NCBI RefSeq assembly: GCF_001705665.1
Contig: NZ_MDHA01000080.1
Location: forward strand, 1-45,506
Direction: 5' to 3'
Origin: Thioclava sp. SK-1
Lineage (GTDB): Bacteria > Pseudomonadota > Alphaproteobacteria > Rhodobacterales > Rhodobacteraceae
DNA: 45,506 nucleotides
Notes under the pieces: generated by a model
Told to the model about the DNA's origin: nothing
Database searches by the model: none
What the model saw: the letters and a program-made list of their open reading frames with translations, nothing else
In this document: positions 36,543 through 43,910 of the stretch, piece after piece
Layout of the letters: every line of letters starts with the position of its first letter
Position numbering within the stretch: the first letter of the stretch is position 1
Made by a program: the position numbers and the translations under genes

Positions 36543-36917
36543 GTGAATAAGAAAGATGCCCCTTTTCGCCCCGAACTCGTCGCCCAGCTTTGCGTTGAAT
36601 ACTGGAAGCTTGCGGCCGCGACTGAGAAAGCGTTGAGCGTCGTTCTTGCCAGCGATGGAAAGCGCTTAGTGGCGCAGTTGAAATTCTCCAAACGCCAGTT
36701 GGATGTGCTCCTCCAAGATTTGGGACTGCGACTAGTCGACTTTTCAGGTGAGCGTTTCCATCCTGGCTTGGCGGTATCGGTCGATAATCCAGGCGATTTT
36801 GAAGAAGATGAAGCACTTGTCGTTGGCAAGACAATAGAACCCACAGTCATGTCCGACATGACTGTAATCCGGCTAGGGCGCGTGATCGTTGCGCCAGTTA
36901 AACAAGAAGAGGAATAG
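36543..36917 (+). CDS. Minimal GrpE-like nucleotide exchange factor
   Basis: 124 residues, far shorter than GrpE (about 190). Residues 10-60 are helical, and residues 61-120 (GLRLVDFSGERFHPGL, then a VVGKTIEP...VIRLGRVIVAP stretch) match the GrpE beta-wing domain pattern around LGLEPI...G..FDP and ...VKKGY...VIRPA.V.V. The long N-terminal coiled coil is lacking. It starts at GTG 36543, with AAAGG 8 nt upstream, and ends 3 nt before the Hsp70 gene. The role (ADP/ATP exchange on the adjacent Hsp70) is inferred from the fold resemblance and pairing. Confidence 0.65.
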   Translation: MNKKDAPFRPELVAQLCVEYWKLAAATEKALSVVLASDGKRLVAQLKFSKRQLDVLLQDLGLRLVDFSGERFHPGLAVSVDNPGDFEEDEALVVGKTIEPTVMSDMTVIRLGRVIVAPVKQEEE

Positions 36918-36920
36918 GCT

Positions 36921-39437
36921 GTGTATCTAGGTATCGATCTCGGAACATCGAACTCTGCTGTTGTTGGGCATGTCGATGGGGCGCTCCGTCTCTTCAAGAC
37001 TGCCGACGGCACCGATGTACTGCCAAGCGTTATCTACCTGGATAAGCGCGGACATCGGTTCATCGGAAAGACGGCCTATGACCGTTTGCTCTCTGCGCCA
37101 AAGAACGTCGCGCATGGCTTCAAGCGCTCCATGGGAACCAAGAATCCAATTTCCCTAGCTGGGGAAAACTGGACCCCGGTGGAGTGCTCGGCAGAGATCA
37201 TCAAAACGTTGGTTGGCCAGGCCATGACTGAGGCCGGTTCGCAAGAAATCGAAGGCGTAGTCATTACGACACCGGCCGCGTTTAATCAGATGCAGAGCGA
37301 GGACACTATTTCAGCCGCGCGGCTCGCAGGGTTGGAAAAGGTCAGCCTGCTGCAAGAGCCGGTTGCTGCTGCTTTGGCCGCAATCTCCAACAGCAAGCAG
37401 AAAGACGGCGTTTTCCTTATCTATGATCTTGGCGGCGGGACATTCGACCTCGCCCTCGTGATGAGTACCGCTGGCGTTGTTAACGTTGTTGCCCACGAGG
37501 GCATCAATATGCTCGGCGGCAGAGACTTCGACAGGATTATATTCGATAGCGTCGTCCGGCCATGGCTTTCGCAGAATTTCAGCCTGCCGGCCAATTTTCA
37601 GGCCGACGAGAGATACAAGCATCTTGCCGATGTCAGCAAACACGCAGCTGAAAAGGCAAAGATCCAACTGTCTGCATCCGAGACGGCTTCCATCTTTGCC
37701 ACTGAAGATGAGGTCCGTGCCACAGATGAAAACGGCGAAGAGATTTACATCTCTATCGACCTTTCCCGCGACGAGATGACTGAACTGGTTCGCGACCGGA
37801 TCGAAGATTCAATTGCTTTGTGCCGGAAGATCATCGCCGCAAACGGCTACAAGAACGAAGACATCTCGAAGATTGTGCCGATCGGCGGACCTTCGAAGAT
37901 GCCCATCATCCGGGAGATGCTGGAAGCGGAACTTGCTATTGCTGTAGATAGCGGACTGGACCCCATGACCGCCGTTGCCACCGGTGCGGCGATATTTGCT
38001 GAGAGCCGAGAATGGGAAGGTAACAGCTCCACTCAGAAAACATCCAAGCACCGGGAAACAGTCACAGGTGACATCAGTCTTTCGTTGGACTTTAAGTCCC
38101 GCGTCTCGTCCGAAAGCACAAAGATTCGGGTTAAACCTGCGGGCGATATTCCCAGTGGCTTCGAACTCGAAATCCTTGATGAAGAAGGCTCGTCTTCTGG
38201 TCGGATACCGTTGAACGGTCCGCTAAACGTTGGTGTTAGCGTTCGAAAGAACGGCAAGAACCGATACATGGTCAACGTTTTCGATCAGACCGGTAGCAAG
38301 GTTGAAAGCGCTTCACGAGAAATCAGTATTACGCGAGCCGAAGCCAGCGCGGCTAGCGTTCCGATGACCTACAACCTAGCCGTGAAAGTTCAACATGGCA
38401 TGGTTGGGTATGAGCGAAACAAGCTGGACGTATTGGTCAAGAAGGGAACGGCGCTGCCAGCGCAAGGTCGGCAGAAGTTTCGTTCTGGCAAAACGCTCAT
38501 TGGCGGGGATGATGACTTCATTGCGGTGGAATTCTATGACATGGCGGATGACGTAGACAGCCCTGAACATAACCTTCACATCGGCAATTTCCGCTTGAAC
38601 AGCGTAGATGAGCTTGAGCGCGGAGAGCGGATCAACCGCGGTGACGAGTTCATTATTGACTGGAAAATGAGTGACAACGGCACGCTTAGCTTTGCTGTAG
38701 AGCTTCCCGCGCTTGGCCGGATAATTGACGCTTCGAATCTGTATCGCCACGACGATGGTGGGATAAATTATGAAGGAGAACGGGGCGCTGAGGTCGCGAC
38801 AACAATGCTGTCGAGGGTGGAAAGCGATCTGCAAGAGCTTGAGAGTGCGCTGGACGACGATCCTGACCCGTCAGGTGGCATTCGGAAACGTATCGAGCGG
38901 CAGCATGCGGCGCTATCCACTTCGGTGGATGCTGACACCCATCGTTCCGTTGCGGAGGAAGCTCGAAAGCTGCGTCAGGATGTTGCATTATTGAAAATGT
39001 CCCCCGCGAATGAAGAGCGAGTGCTGGCAGACGAAGCGGCTAAGGCCGAACTGTCGTTTGATGAATTGAGGGATTTAGCACAGCCCGTCGATGCGGAACG
39101 ACACGACAAGCTGCTTGTTACGGCACGTCGGTCAATTCGTGAGAAGAATTTCGATTCCGCGCGAAGATCGCTGGGCGAAATGCATGGCATCCGAATGAAA
39201 GTGTTGGCGGAAACCCCAGATTTCTTGATCGAGATACTGAGACTTCTTGCAAATGAGAGACATTTGGTCGTCGATGAGGAACTGCACAATCAACATGTCG
39301 CTGCTGGCGTAGAAGCTGCTAAGTCCGGCGACGTGGATCGATTGAGATACGTGATTGGTCAAATGATGAACAACAGGGTGTCCACGGGTGCTGATGCAGC
39401 TGACATTGTTGAGCTGGCGCATCTTTTGGGCTCATGA
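36921..39437 (+). CDS. Divergent Hsp70-family chaperone
   Basis: An 838-residue Hsp70. The nucleotide-binding domain (1 to about 365) has phosphate-1 IDLGTSNSAV (5-14), connect VITTPAAFN (114-122), phosphate-2 YDLGGGTFDLA (168-178) and adenosine motif IVPIGGPSKMPII (318-330). Lys68 and Thr174 match the catalytic Lys and Thr of DnaK. A beta-type insertion (about 383-475) separates it from a substrate-binding-like domain (about 485-600, with TALPAQGRQKF resembling the Hsp70 TIPTK.Q.F signature). The last 200 residues are helical. No DnaK-type C-terminal EEVD is present. It starts with GTG 36921. A separate chromosomal dnaK is expected elsewhere, so this is an accessory, element-borne copy. Confidence 0.92.
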   Translation: MYLGIDLGTSNSAVVGHVDGALRLFKTADGTDVLPSVIYLDKRGHRFIGKTAYDRLLSAPKNVAHGFKRSMGTKNPISLAGENWTPVECSAEIIKTLVGQAMTEAGSQEIEGVVITTPAAFNQMQSEDTISAARLAGLEKVSLLQEPVAAALAAISNSKQKDGVFLIYDLGGGTFDLALVMSTAGVVNVVAHEGINMLGGRDFDRIIFDSVVRPWLSQNFSLPANFQADERYKHLADVSKHAAEKAKIQLSASETASIFATEDEVRATDENGEEIYISIDLSRDEMTELVRDRIEDSIALCRKIIAANGYKNEDISKIVPIGGPSKMPIIREMLEAELAIAVDSGLDPMTAVATGAAIFAESREWEGNSSTQKTSKHRETVTGDISLSLDFKSRVSSESTKIRVKPAGDIPSGFELEILDEEGSSSGRIPLNGPLNVGVSVRKNGKNRYMVNVFDQTGSKVESASREISITRAEASAASVPMTYNLAVKVQHGMVGYERNKLDVLVKKGTALPAQGRQKFRSGKTLIGGDDDFIAVEFYDMADDVDSPEHNLHIGNFRLNSVDELERGERINRGDEFIIDWKMSDNGTLSFAVELPALGRIIDASNLYRHDDGGINYEGERGAEVATTMLSRVESDLQELESALDDDPDPSGGIRKRIERQHAALSTSVDADTHRSVAEEARKLRQDVALLKMSPANEERVLADEAAKAELSFDELRDLAQPVDAERHDKLLVTARRSIREKNFDSARRSLGEMHGIRMKVLAETPDFLIEILRLLANERHLVVDEELHNQHVAAGVEAAKSGDVDRLRYVIGQMMNNRVSTGADAADIVELAHLLGS

Positions 39438-39458
39438 ATGTGACTTCACCGACTCAAA

Positions 39459-39483
39459 CGCGGCTCGGTTTTTCCGAGCCGCG
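39459..39483. terminator. Strong hairpin between convergent Hsp70 and YjzC-like genes
   Basis: A perfect 10-bp GC-rich stem (39459-39468 with 39474-39483) with a 5-T loop. It is placed 21 nt after the Hsp70 stop and 16 nt after the minus-strand gene stop. Neither strand has a proper T-run, so it may act as a bidirectional or Rho-assisted end. Confidence 0.55.
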
Positions 39484-39499
39484 CAGCTGCTTCATGATT

Positions 39500-39688
39500 T
39501 CAGTTTTTGCGCCGATGTTTTGTTGGGTCCACCAGACGATACATCTGACCTTTCTGCTCTGGCGGCGGAAGAGGTTCATTGCGTGTGACCGTGCGTTCGA
39601 CCCCAGTTCCACCCCCACGCGGGCCGGTGATTTCATACTGTCCAGAACGTGGCGCTTTTTGACCTGGCTTGAGAAGCTTGTCAGACAT
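39500..39688 (-). CDS. YjzC-like small protein
   Basis: 62 residues: MSDKLLKPGQKAPRSGQYE, then GPRGG with TGVERTVTRNEPLPP, ending VDPTKHRRKN. It matches the short conserved YjzC-like family found in Bacillus and many mobile regions; the function is unknown. ATG 39688 has a strong AGGAGG upstream and overlaps the preceding HTH gene by 8 nt (39681-39688), so the two are translated together. Confidence 0.8.
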   Translation of the reverse strand: MSDKLLKPGQKAPRSGQYEITGPRGGGTGVERTVTRNEPLPPPEQKGQMYRLVDPTKHRRKN

Positions 39689-39866
39689 GAGACGCCTCCT
39701 GTGCTGCAGGAGGGACATTTGCAAAGCGCTTTCTGGTCGCGATCTCGCTGATGCGCCCCTGATTGAGATCAAAATCGGCGGCGATCCGATGCTGAAAATC
39801 GCCCTTCGCAAGGCGAGCCTTGATGATCGACACCTGCTCAGGCGTCAGAGTTTTGATAGTAGCCAT
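39681..39866 (-). CDS. Small HTH DNA-binding protein
   Basis: 61 residues with a helix-turn-helix: LTPEQVSIIKARLAKGDFQ leads into HRIAADFDLNQGRISEIATR, the resolvase-like HTH core. ATG 39866 has AAGGAG upstream. It is cotranscribed and overlapping with the YjzC-like gene. It may be an autoregulator of this pair, in the manner of a small toxin-antitoxin or stress module; that is speculative. Confidence 0.75.
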   Translation of the reverse strand: MATIKTLTPEQVSIIKARLAKGDFQHRIAADFDLNQGRISEIATRKRFANVPPAAQEASHV

Positions 39867-40041
39867 CTGGCGTACTCCTTGGCGCTTGTTAAAACATTTG
39901 CCCTGGAGTCCCGAACCGTCTATCCCTTGCTTACCACCACAAGAGCGCTTCGGTCTCCGGAGCCACGACGAAGAGGGTGCGCCTGTATCCTTTCGACGTG
40001 TTGTGAAAGCGGGGACGCCTTGCCGGGCGCCCCCGCTAAAC

Positions 40042-41277
40042 TCAGCAGATTGAATCCTCCAACAGCAATGGCCGAACTTGTTTCGCGCCAACGAACTGCG
40101 AAAGTAGCCTGTAGTTCTGCTTCTCGTGGCGTATGCGGCCTGCGACGATGGCAGGATGAACCTTTGCTTGCCGCGAAAGGGAGATAACGTTCTGCACACT
40201 GGGGCTAGAGCGCACTGGATGGCCGTCCCACAGCTCCGAGGGAATAAGGGCTTCTTGCGCCCACTCGTCAGCCTCCTGTTCGCGGATATCATCTCGTTCA
40301 TGGTTCCGCTCACGAAGTTGCAGATCGTCAATGAAGACCTCGCCGTCTCCATTGTTGAAGTGCCGCCCCAAGTGGGCCAGTTCATGAAGTAGGCAGAACC
40401 AGAAATTATCCAGACGATCATATCGAATCGTCATGCCCACAACTGGAACACTATCCACTGTCCAAAGTGCTGCGCCGTCCAAATAGGTCTTTGGCAGGTG
40501 CGAAGCGACAACAAGCGCGATGCCATGCTTGGCCAGTCTTTCCTTGGCGAGCTTTGGACCCTCGTCAAATTCACTCAAGCGGGCCAAGTCACGGAGAAAA
40601 TCTTGGTCGATAGTTCCTTGTTCATAGACACCTTCCAGTCCCGCTTGCCGTGCTTTGCAAAGAATGTGCAGGCACCAAGCTTGTAAAGCATGAACATCCG
40701 TTTTGGCGTTGGCTCGTGAACCTCCGCCTTGGCGGAACAAAGCCTGTGGTAGCGCTTGCTGCCCCCCAACGCACGCGACCATCTTCTGCACGATTTCTTC
40801 GGTGCGATCCTTGATGTCTGCTGTTTTCTTGATCCAGCCTAGTTTGGCCATTTGCATCACAGGAAAACGCTCGAAATCAATCCCCGCCGGAGCGGTCGGC
40901 AGAGCGCCACCATCTCGTATCAGCACATCGGCCGGAATGCCTAAATGTTCATTCAAAGCCCGGATCATCTTGAGCGTCAGGCTTCGTTTTCCACTCAGAA
41001 CTTCCGATGCCTTTGCGCGGCTTCCAAAGATTGGAGCCAGGTCGCTCTGATTCATGTCGAGCTGCTGCATGCGGAACTTGATTGCTTCGATTGGATCTGG
41101 AGCGTCCATTGGAAAGTGACGATCTTCGTAGACCTCGATTAGTGTCGCCAGCACATCAAGCTCATCATCTTCTGCTACGGAGCGATCAAGGTCCATCAGC
41201 GCTTCAACACGAGCAAGAGCAGCGGTGTAATCCTGCTCGGAATTAATTGGCCGAATATGATGCTCGTTCATAGTCAT
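40042..41277 (-). CDS. higA: HigA-type antitoxin fused to an ImmA/IrrE-like protease domain
   Basis: A 411-residue fusion. Residues about 63-120 are an XRE HTH of HigA type (MNQSDLAPIFGSRAKASEVL). Residues 298-302 hold the HELAH zinc-protease motif (LLHELAHLGRHFNNGDGE), followed by a third acidic ligand candidate (EQEADEWA, about 333-340), as in ImmA/IrrE. Such proteins can cleave repressors. It follows higB, overlapping by 4 nt (ATGA). The fusion suggests regulated antitoxin loss or SOS/damage-linked derepression of the element, which is inference. Confidence 0.88.
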   Translation of the reverse strand: MTMNEHHIRPINSEQDYTAALARVEALMDLDRSVAEDDELDVLATLIEVYEDRHFPMDAPDPIEAIKFRMQQLDMNQSDLAPIFGSRAKASEVLSGKRSLTLKMIRALNEHLGIPADVLIRDGGALPTAPAGIDFERFPVMQMAKLGWIKKTADIKDRTEEIVQKMVACVGGQQALPQALFRQGGGSRANAKTDVHALQAWCLHILCKARQAGLEGVYEQGTIDQDFLRDLARLSEFDEGPKLAKERLAKHGIALVVASHLPKTYLDGAALWTVDSVPVVGMTIRYDRLDNFWFCLLHELAHLGRHFNNGDGEVFIDDLQLRERNHERDDIREQEADEWAQEALIPSELWDGHPVRSSPSVQNVISLSRQAKVHPAIVAGRIRHEKQNYRLLSQFVGAKQVRPLLLEDSIC

Positions 41278-41567
41278 ACTTCCTCCGCGTCGATTTGATC
41301 ATATTCCTCGTGAGTTCCGAGGAACCGAACAAAGCCAATACCCTTCTCGTAGTCGAACCTGACAATCAGTCGATATTTGTTGCCACAAATATTGAAGACC
41401 ACTCGTCCGCCCTTCAAAATGCTTGCGTTGCGATACTGCGCTTTGACCTCGGCTGGCGTTTTCCACTTCGCGCGATGCGCTTCCGCCCACCAAACATCCA
41501 GCTGCGACTTCGAGTCTGGGAAGCGTTTGGAAAAGGCAATCAACTTCGGTCGGGCAATGATTCTCAT
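41274..41567 (-). CDS. higB: HigB-type mRNA-interferase toxin
   Basis: A 97-residue RelE/HigB-fold toxin. Pattern: LIAFSKRFPDSKSQLDVWW, W-x-TPAEVKAQYRNASIL, GGRVVFNICGNKYRLIVRFDY, and FVRFLGTHEEYDQID. This matches the HigB-toxin (HigB2-like) subfamily. Toxin precedes antitoxin, the typical hig order, and overlaps it by 4 nt. It would cut ribosome-associated mRNA if freed of HigA and so helps retain the element. Confidence 0.93.
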   Translation of the reverse strand: MRIIARPKLIAFSKRFPDSKSQLDVWWAEAHRAKWKTPAEVKAQYRNASILKGGRVVFNICGNKYRLIVRFDYEKGIGFVRFLGTHEEYDQIDAEEV

Positions 41568-41832
41568 CGTCTATCTAATCCAACGTTCCCGTGCAGTCAA
41601 GTTATACATCGCTCCCTATGGGGGAACAGATACCTGATTCGTGCTTTGGTGGCAAGTTCGGCAGTGAAGGGAGTTTCTTGATCCACTCTTGATGCCGATG
41701 TCTACAATGGCGCAGAATACAACCTAAGGGCAACGCTCAGTACTAAGTTTTGAGACGTGCTAGCTGGGAAAACACTAAATCTCGTTCTATTCGCCTTTGA
41801 TCACTTCTTGATTGTCTATGCCGCACGCGCCG

Positions 41833-41899
41833 TGAACGCGCGTTCAGCCTACCTGTAGCATGGCAAATGGCGCGGACCTGCCAATCTGTAGCTTGGCAA
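41833..41899. repeat. Palindrome and 33-nt spaced direct repeats between hig and mob genes
   Basis: A perfect 14-bp palindrome TGAACGCGCGTTCA (41833-41846), then CTGTAGCATGGCAA (41853-41866) repeated as CTGTAGCTTGGCAA (41886-41899). The starts are 33 nt apart, about three helical turns. It lies in the 337-nt gap 41568-41904, which has no supportable gene. It is a candidate operator, iteron or transfer-related site. Confidence 0.5.
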
Positions 41900-41904
41900 C
41901 ACCT

Positions 41905-43458
41905 TCAATGCGTCAGCCCTTGGTCCATGTCCCGCTCCCGCGCTTCTAGTGTTTCAGCCACTCTTCGGCGTCCCTCGCTAAGCTCAAGCTCTCGTTCAAC
42001 TTCGCGTCCAGCGCGTTGTAGGTGGCCTCTTCGCTCAGCAAGCCACGCAACGCCTGCATTGACGCGATCTGCGAGCGTATGAGCAACGTCGCGCAACCCA
42101 CGATACCATCCAACTGGGCTTGCAGCCTCATCGTCGAGCGCGCTTCCAAGCCGCTCAATTCCGCGGCTGAGGTTTCGCAGACCGTCACCAACCGCTCGAC
42201 GCAGGCGAGCAAGTCGCGCTCCAAGGCTGTCAGGGGCGTCGTCATTCATTTCTCCTCTATCTTGATGCAGATGACCGGCGTCCCGGCCAGTGTGCAGGTC
42301 TTTAGTTCGGTCCTGCCGGGGTCCAGCGTCAGCCAGGTCTGCTCCCCCTGGTCGATCCGCGTCAGGCCCAGTTTCGCCATCTCCGAGCGTGTCAGCAGGA
42401 CCGTCCAAAGCCAGCTCGCGGCCATCATCGAGGCGATCCCCGTCAGGATCAGCCCCGAGATCACCCAAGGCGAGATCGTCAGCCAGCGCCTGATCTGCTC
42501 GGTCCGCGTCTCGAACAAGCTCCTGTTCTCGTTCAGGAAGCGGCGCGTATCGTTCTCGATGGTACGCCGCGCGTCGGTCGCAATGGCTGTCAAATCGGTC
42601 CTGAAGCTCTCCAGCTGGGATGCCATCGAGGCGGCGTAGTCTTGGCGTATCGTGTCCAGCTCCGCGTTCAATTTCTCGCTCAGCCGGGTCGGCTTGCCAG
42701 TCTTCATGGAAAATCTCTCCTTTCAGGCGCCAGCGTTCGCCGGTCTCGGGGTCTTGGGCGGTGAGGTAGGCCTTGCCCGCGCGGGGCAAGTCGAAACCAG
42801 CGTCGGTGAGCGCTTCGACCATGCTGGCGCGATCCTCGATCAGACCCATCGAAATCTGATCGAGGATCCACGCATGCAGCTCGTCGCGGCCCTGGGCGCG
42901 GGTTGAGGCCTCGATGGTGTCGCGCGCCTCCTGGGCGCGCTCCAGCTCCATCGGGTCGGCCCAGCCGTGGCGCTGATTCATCAAGTCGCGAAGACTGTCA
43001 TAGGCGTCCTGGTAGCCGGGTGGGGCGATGTTCAGGCTGCGCCCGGTGGTCAGCTCCAGGCGCGGGGTGCAGAAATGCAGCTCGACGCGATCTTCGTGAC
43101 TGTGCCGGACCCAGAGCATGTCATATTGCTCGCCGTCCAGTCCGGCGAAGGCCAGCTGTTCGAAGGCGTCCATCACCTCGGCCTGCTGCGCCTCATTCGG
43201 TGTATCCTCGGCGGCAAAGCTGATCACTCCCGCGCGGTAGGTCCACCGGTGGCGGCTGGCGTCTATCAGTGCCTCAGTGCGGCTGGGATCGCCGCGCAGC
43301 ACCTCGGGCAAGGGGTCGCGCGTCACCATCAAGGGCTGGCCATCGGCATCGCGGATCAGGTCGCGGTTGCCGTCATAGGCCAGCACGCGTTCGGCCACGA
43401 GATAGCCGACCGGCCCCGCGCCTGCACCCTTGCCGTTGGGAAAGAACTTGATCAGCAT
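41905..43458 (-). CDS. mobA: MobA-type relaxase, MOB(HEN)-like
   Basis: A 517-residue mobilization relaxase. The HEDRVELHF motif (about residues 121-129) with RLELTTGRSLNIAPPG corresponds to the HEN-type active-site region of ColE1-family MbeA. The N-terminal third is the nickase; the rest is acidic and low-complexity (Asp/Gly/Arg), then helical. It starts at ATG 43458, overlapping the mobC stop by 7 nt. Two other genes (mbeB- and mbeD-like) are entirely nested in its 3' half in another frame, as in ColE1. Without a secretion apparatus here, transfer depends on a helper. Confidence 0.92.
   Translation of the reverse strand: MLIKFFPNGKGAGAGPVGYLVAERVLAYDGNRDLIRDADGQPLMVTRDPLPEVLRGDPSRTEALIDASRHRWTYRAGVISFAAEDTPNEAQQAEVMDAFEQLAFAGLDGEQYDMLWVRHSHEDRVELHFCTPRLELTTGRSLNIAPPGYQDAYDSLRDLMNQRHGWADPMELERAQEARDTIEASTRAQGRDELHAWILDQISMGLIEDRASMVEALTDAGFDLPRAGKAYLTAQDPETGERWRLKGEIFHEDWQADPAEREIERGAGHDTPRLRRLDGIPAGELQDRFDSHCDRRAAYHRERYAPLPEREQELVRDADRADQALADDLALGDLGADPDGDRLDDGRELALDGPADTLGDGETGPDADRPGGADLADAGPRQDRTKDLHTGRDAGHLHQDRGEMNDDAPDSLGARLARLRRAVGDGLRNLSRGIERLGSALDDEAASPVGWYRGLRDVAHTLADRVNAGVAWLAERRGHLQRAGREVERELELSEGRRRVAETLEARERDMDQGLTH
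41946..42245 (-). CDS. MbeD/MobD-like protein nested in relaxase gene
   Basis: A 99-residue coiled-coil protein (TALERDLLACVERLVTVCE...) matching the MbeD/MobD pattern of ColE1-type plasmids (short coiled coil, entry exclusion or mobilization). It lies wholly inside the relaxase gene in another frame. It starts at the base after the mbeB-like stop (42246/42245). The coding character in a second frame, with relaxase also coding here, is a signature of ColE1-type nesting. Confidence 0.75.
   Translation of the reverse strand: MTTPLTALERDLLACVERLVTVCETSAAELSGLEARSTMRLQAQLDGIVGCATLLIRSQIASMQALRGLLSEEATYNALDAKLNESLSLARDAEEWLKH
42246..42707 (-). CDS. MbeB/MobB-like membrane protein nested in relaxase gene
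   Basis: 153 residues, N-terminal coiled-coil-like (about 1-75), then a hydrophobic segment (about 79-105, SPWVISGLILTGIASMMA) and a C-terminal beta-like tail. This is the topology of MobB/MbeB proteins that anchor the relaxosome to the membrane. It is located within the relaxase gene in another frame, immediately upstream of the MbeD-like gene. No single motif proves the family; the position and membrane topology support it. Confidence 0.72.
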   Translation of the reverse strand: MKTGKPTRLSEKLNAELDTIRQDYAASMASQLESFRTDLTAIATDARRTIENDTRRFLNENRSLFETRTEQIRRWLTISPWVISGLILTGIASMMAASWLWTVLLTRSEMAKLGLTRIDQGEQTWLTLDPGRTELKTCTLAGTPVICIKIEEK

Positions 43459-43910
43459 CGCCGCGCCTCATCGAGGAGCTGGGCAAGCTGGCGTTCGATC
43501 ACCAACAGGCGGCGGGCAACGGTGAGGCTGTCGAGATCGGGGCACCCGACCAGCATCGCGCCGTTCAGCCAGCGCGCGATCTGGTTGAGGTTGCCGCCGA
43601 TGCGCCCGACGGCCAGCACCAGCGCCGGATCGACGCGCGGCACGGGCTTGCGGCGGCGCGCCTCGGTCCGGCCAAGCGCCTCACGCAGAAGCGTCGCGGC
43701 AGGCAGGCCTGCGGCTTCGGCCTTGGCGCGCAGCTCAGCCTTCTCCGCCGCCGTGCAACGGAAGACGAAAGTCTCCGTCAGCGGCTCCTTTGCGCGGGCT
43801 TTTCCCGCGACGGTGGGGTTCGAAGGGGAGGCTTGCCGCCCCTCGCAAGGTCCCGTGTCATCCGCGCCAGCGTATGACATGGGTCGCCTTGCTGTTTCCT
43901 CAGACCGCAT
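43452..43910 (-). CDS. mobC: MobC-type relaxosome accessory protein
   Basis: A 152-residue protein starting at ATG 43910, which overlaps the stop of the upstream HTH gene by 11 nt; ATG 43880 is an alternative. The pattern TETFVFRCTAAEKAELRAKA (ribbon-helix-helix-like) and VGRIGGNLNQIARWLN is the MobC family hallmark: a DNA-binding helper that opens oriT for the relaxase. It overlaps relaxase by 7 nt. Confidence 0.88.
   Translation of the reverse strand: MRSEETARRPMSYAGADDTGPCEGRQASPSNPTVAGKARAKEPLTETFVFRCTAAEKAELRAKAEAAGLPAATLLREALGRTEARRRKPVPRVDPALVLAVGRIGGNLNQIARWLNGAMLVGCPDLDSLTVARRLLVIERQLAQLLDEARRC

Noticed and set aside
39434-39751. Plus-strand frame beginning at the Hsp70 stop codon
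   Set aside because: Overlaps the hairpin and the minus-strand YjzC-like and HTH genes, which have good ribosome-binding sites; no domain in the plus frame.
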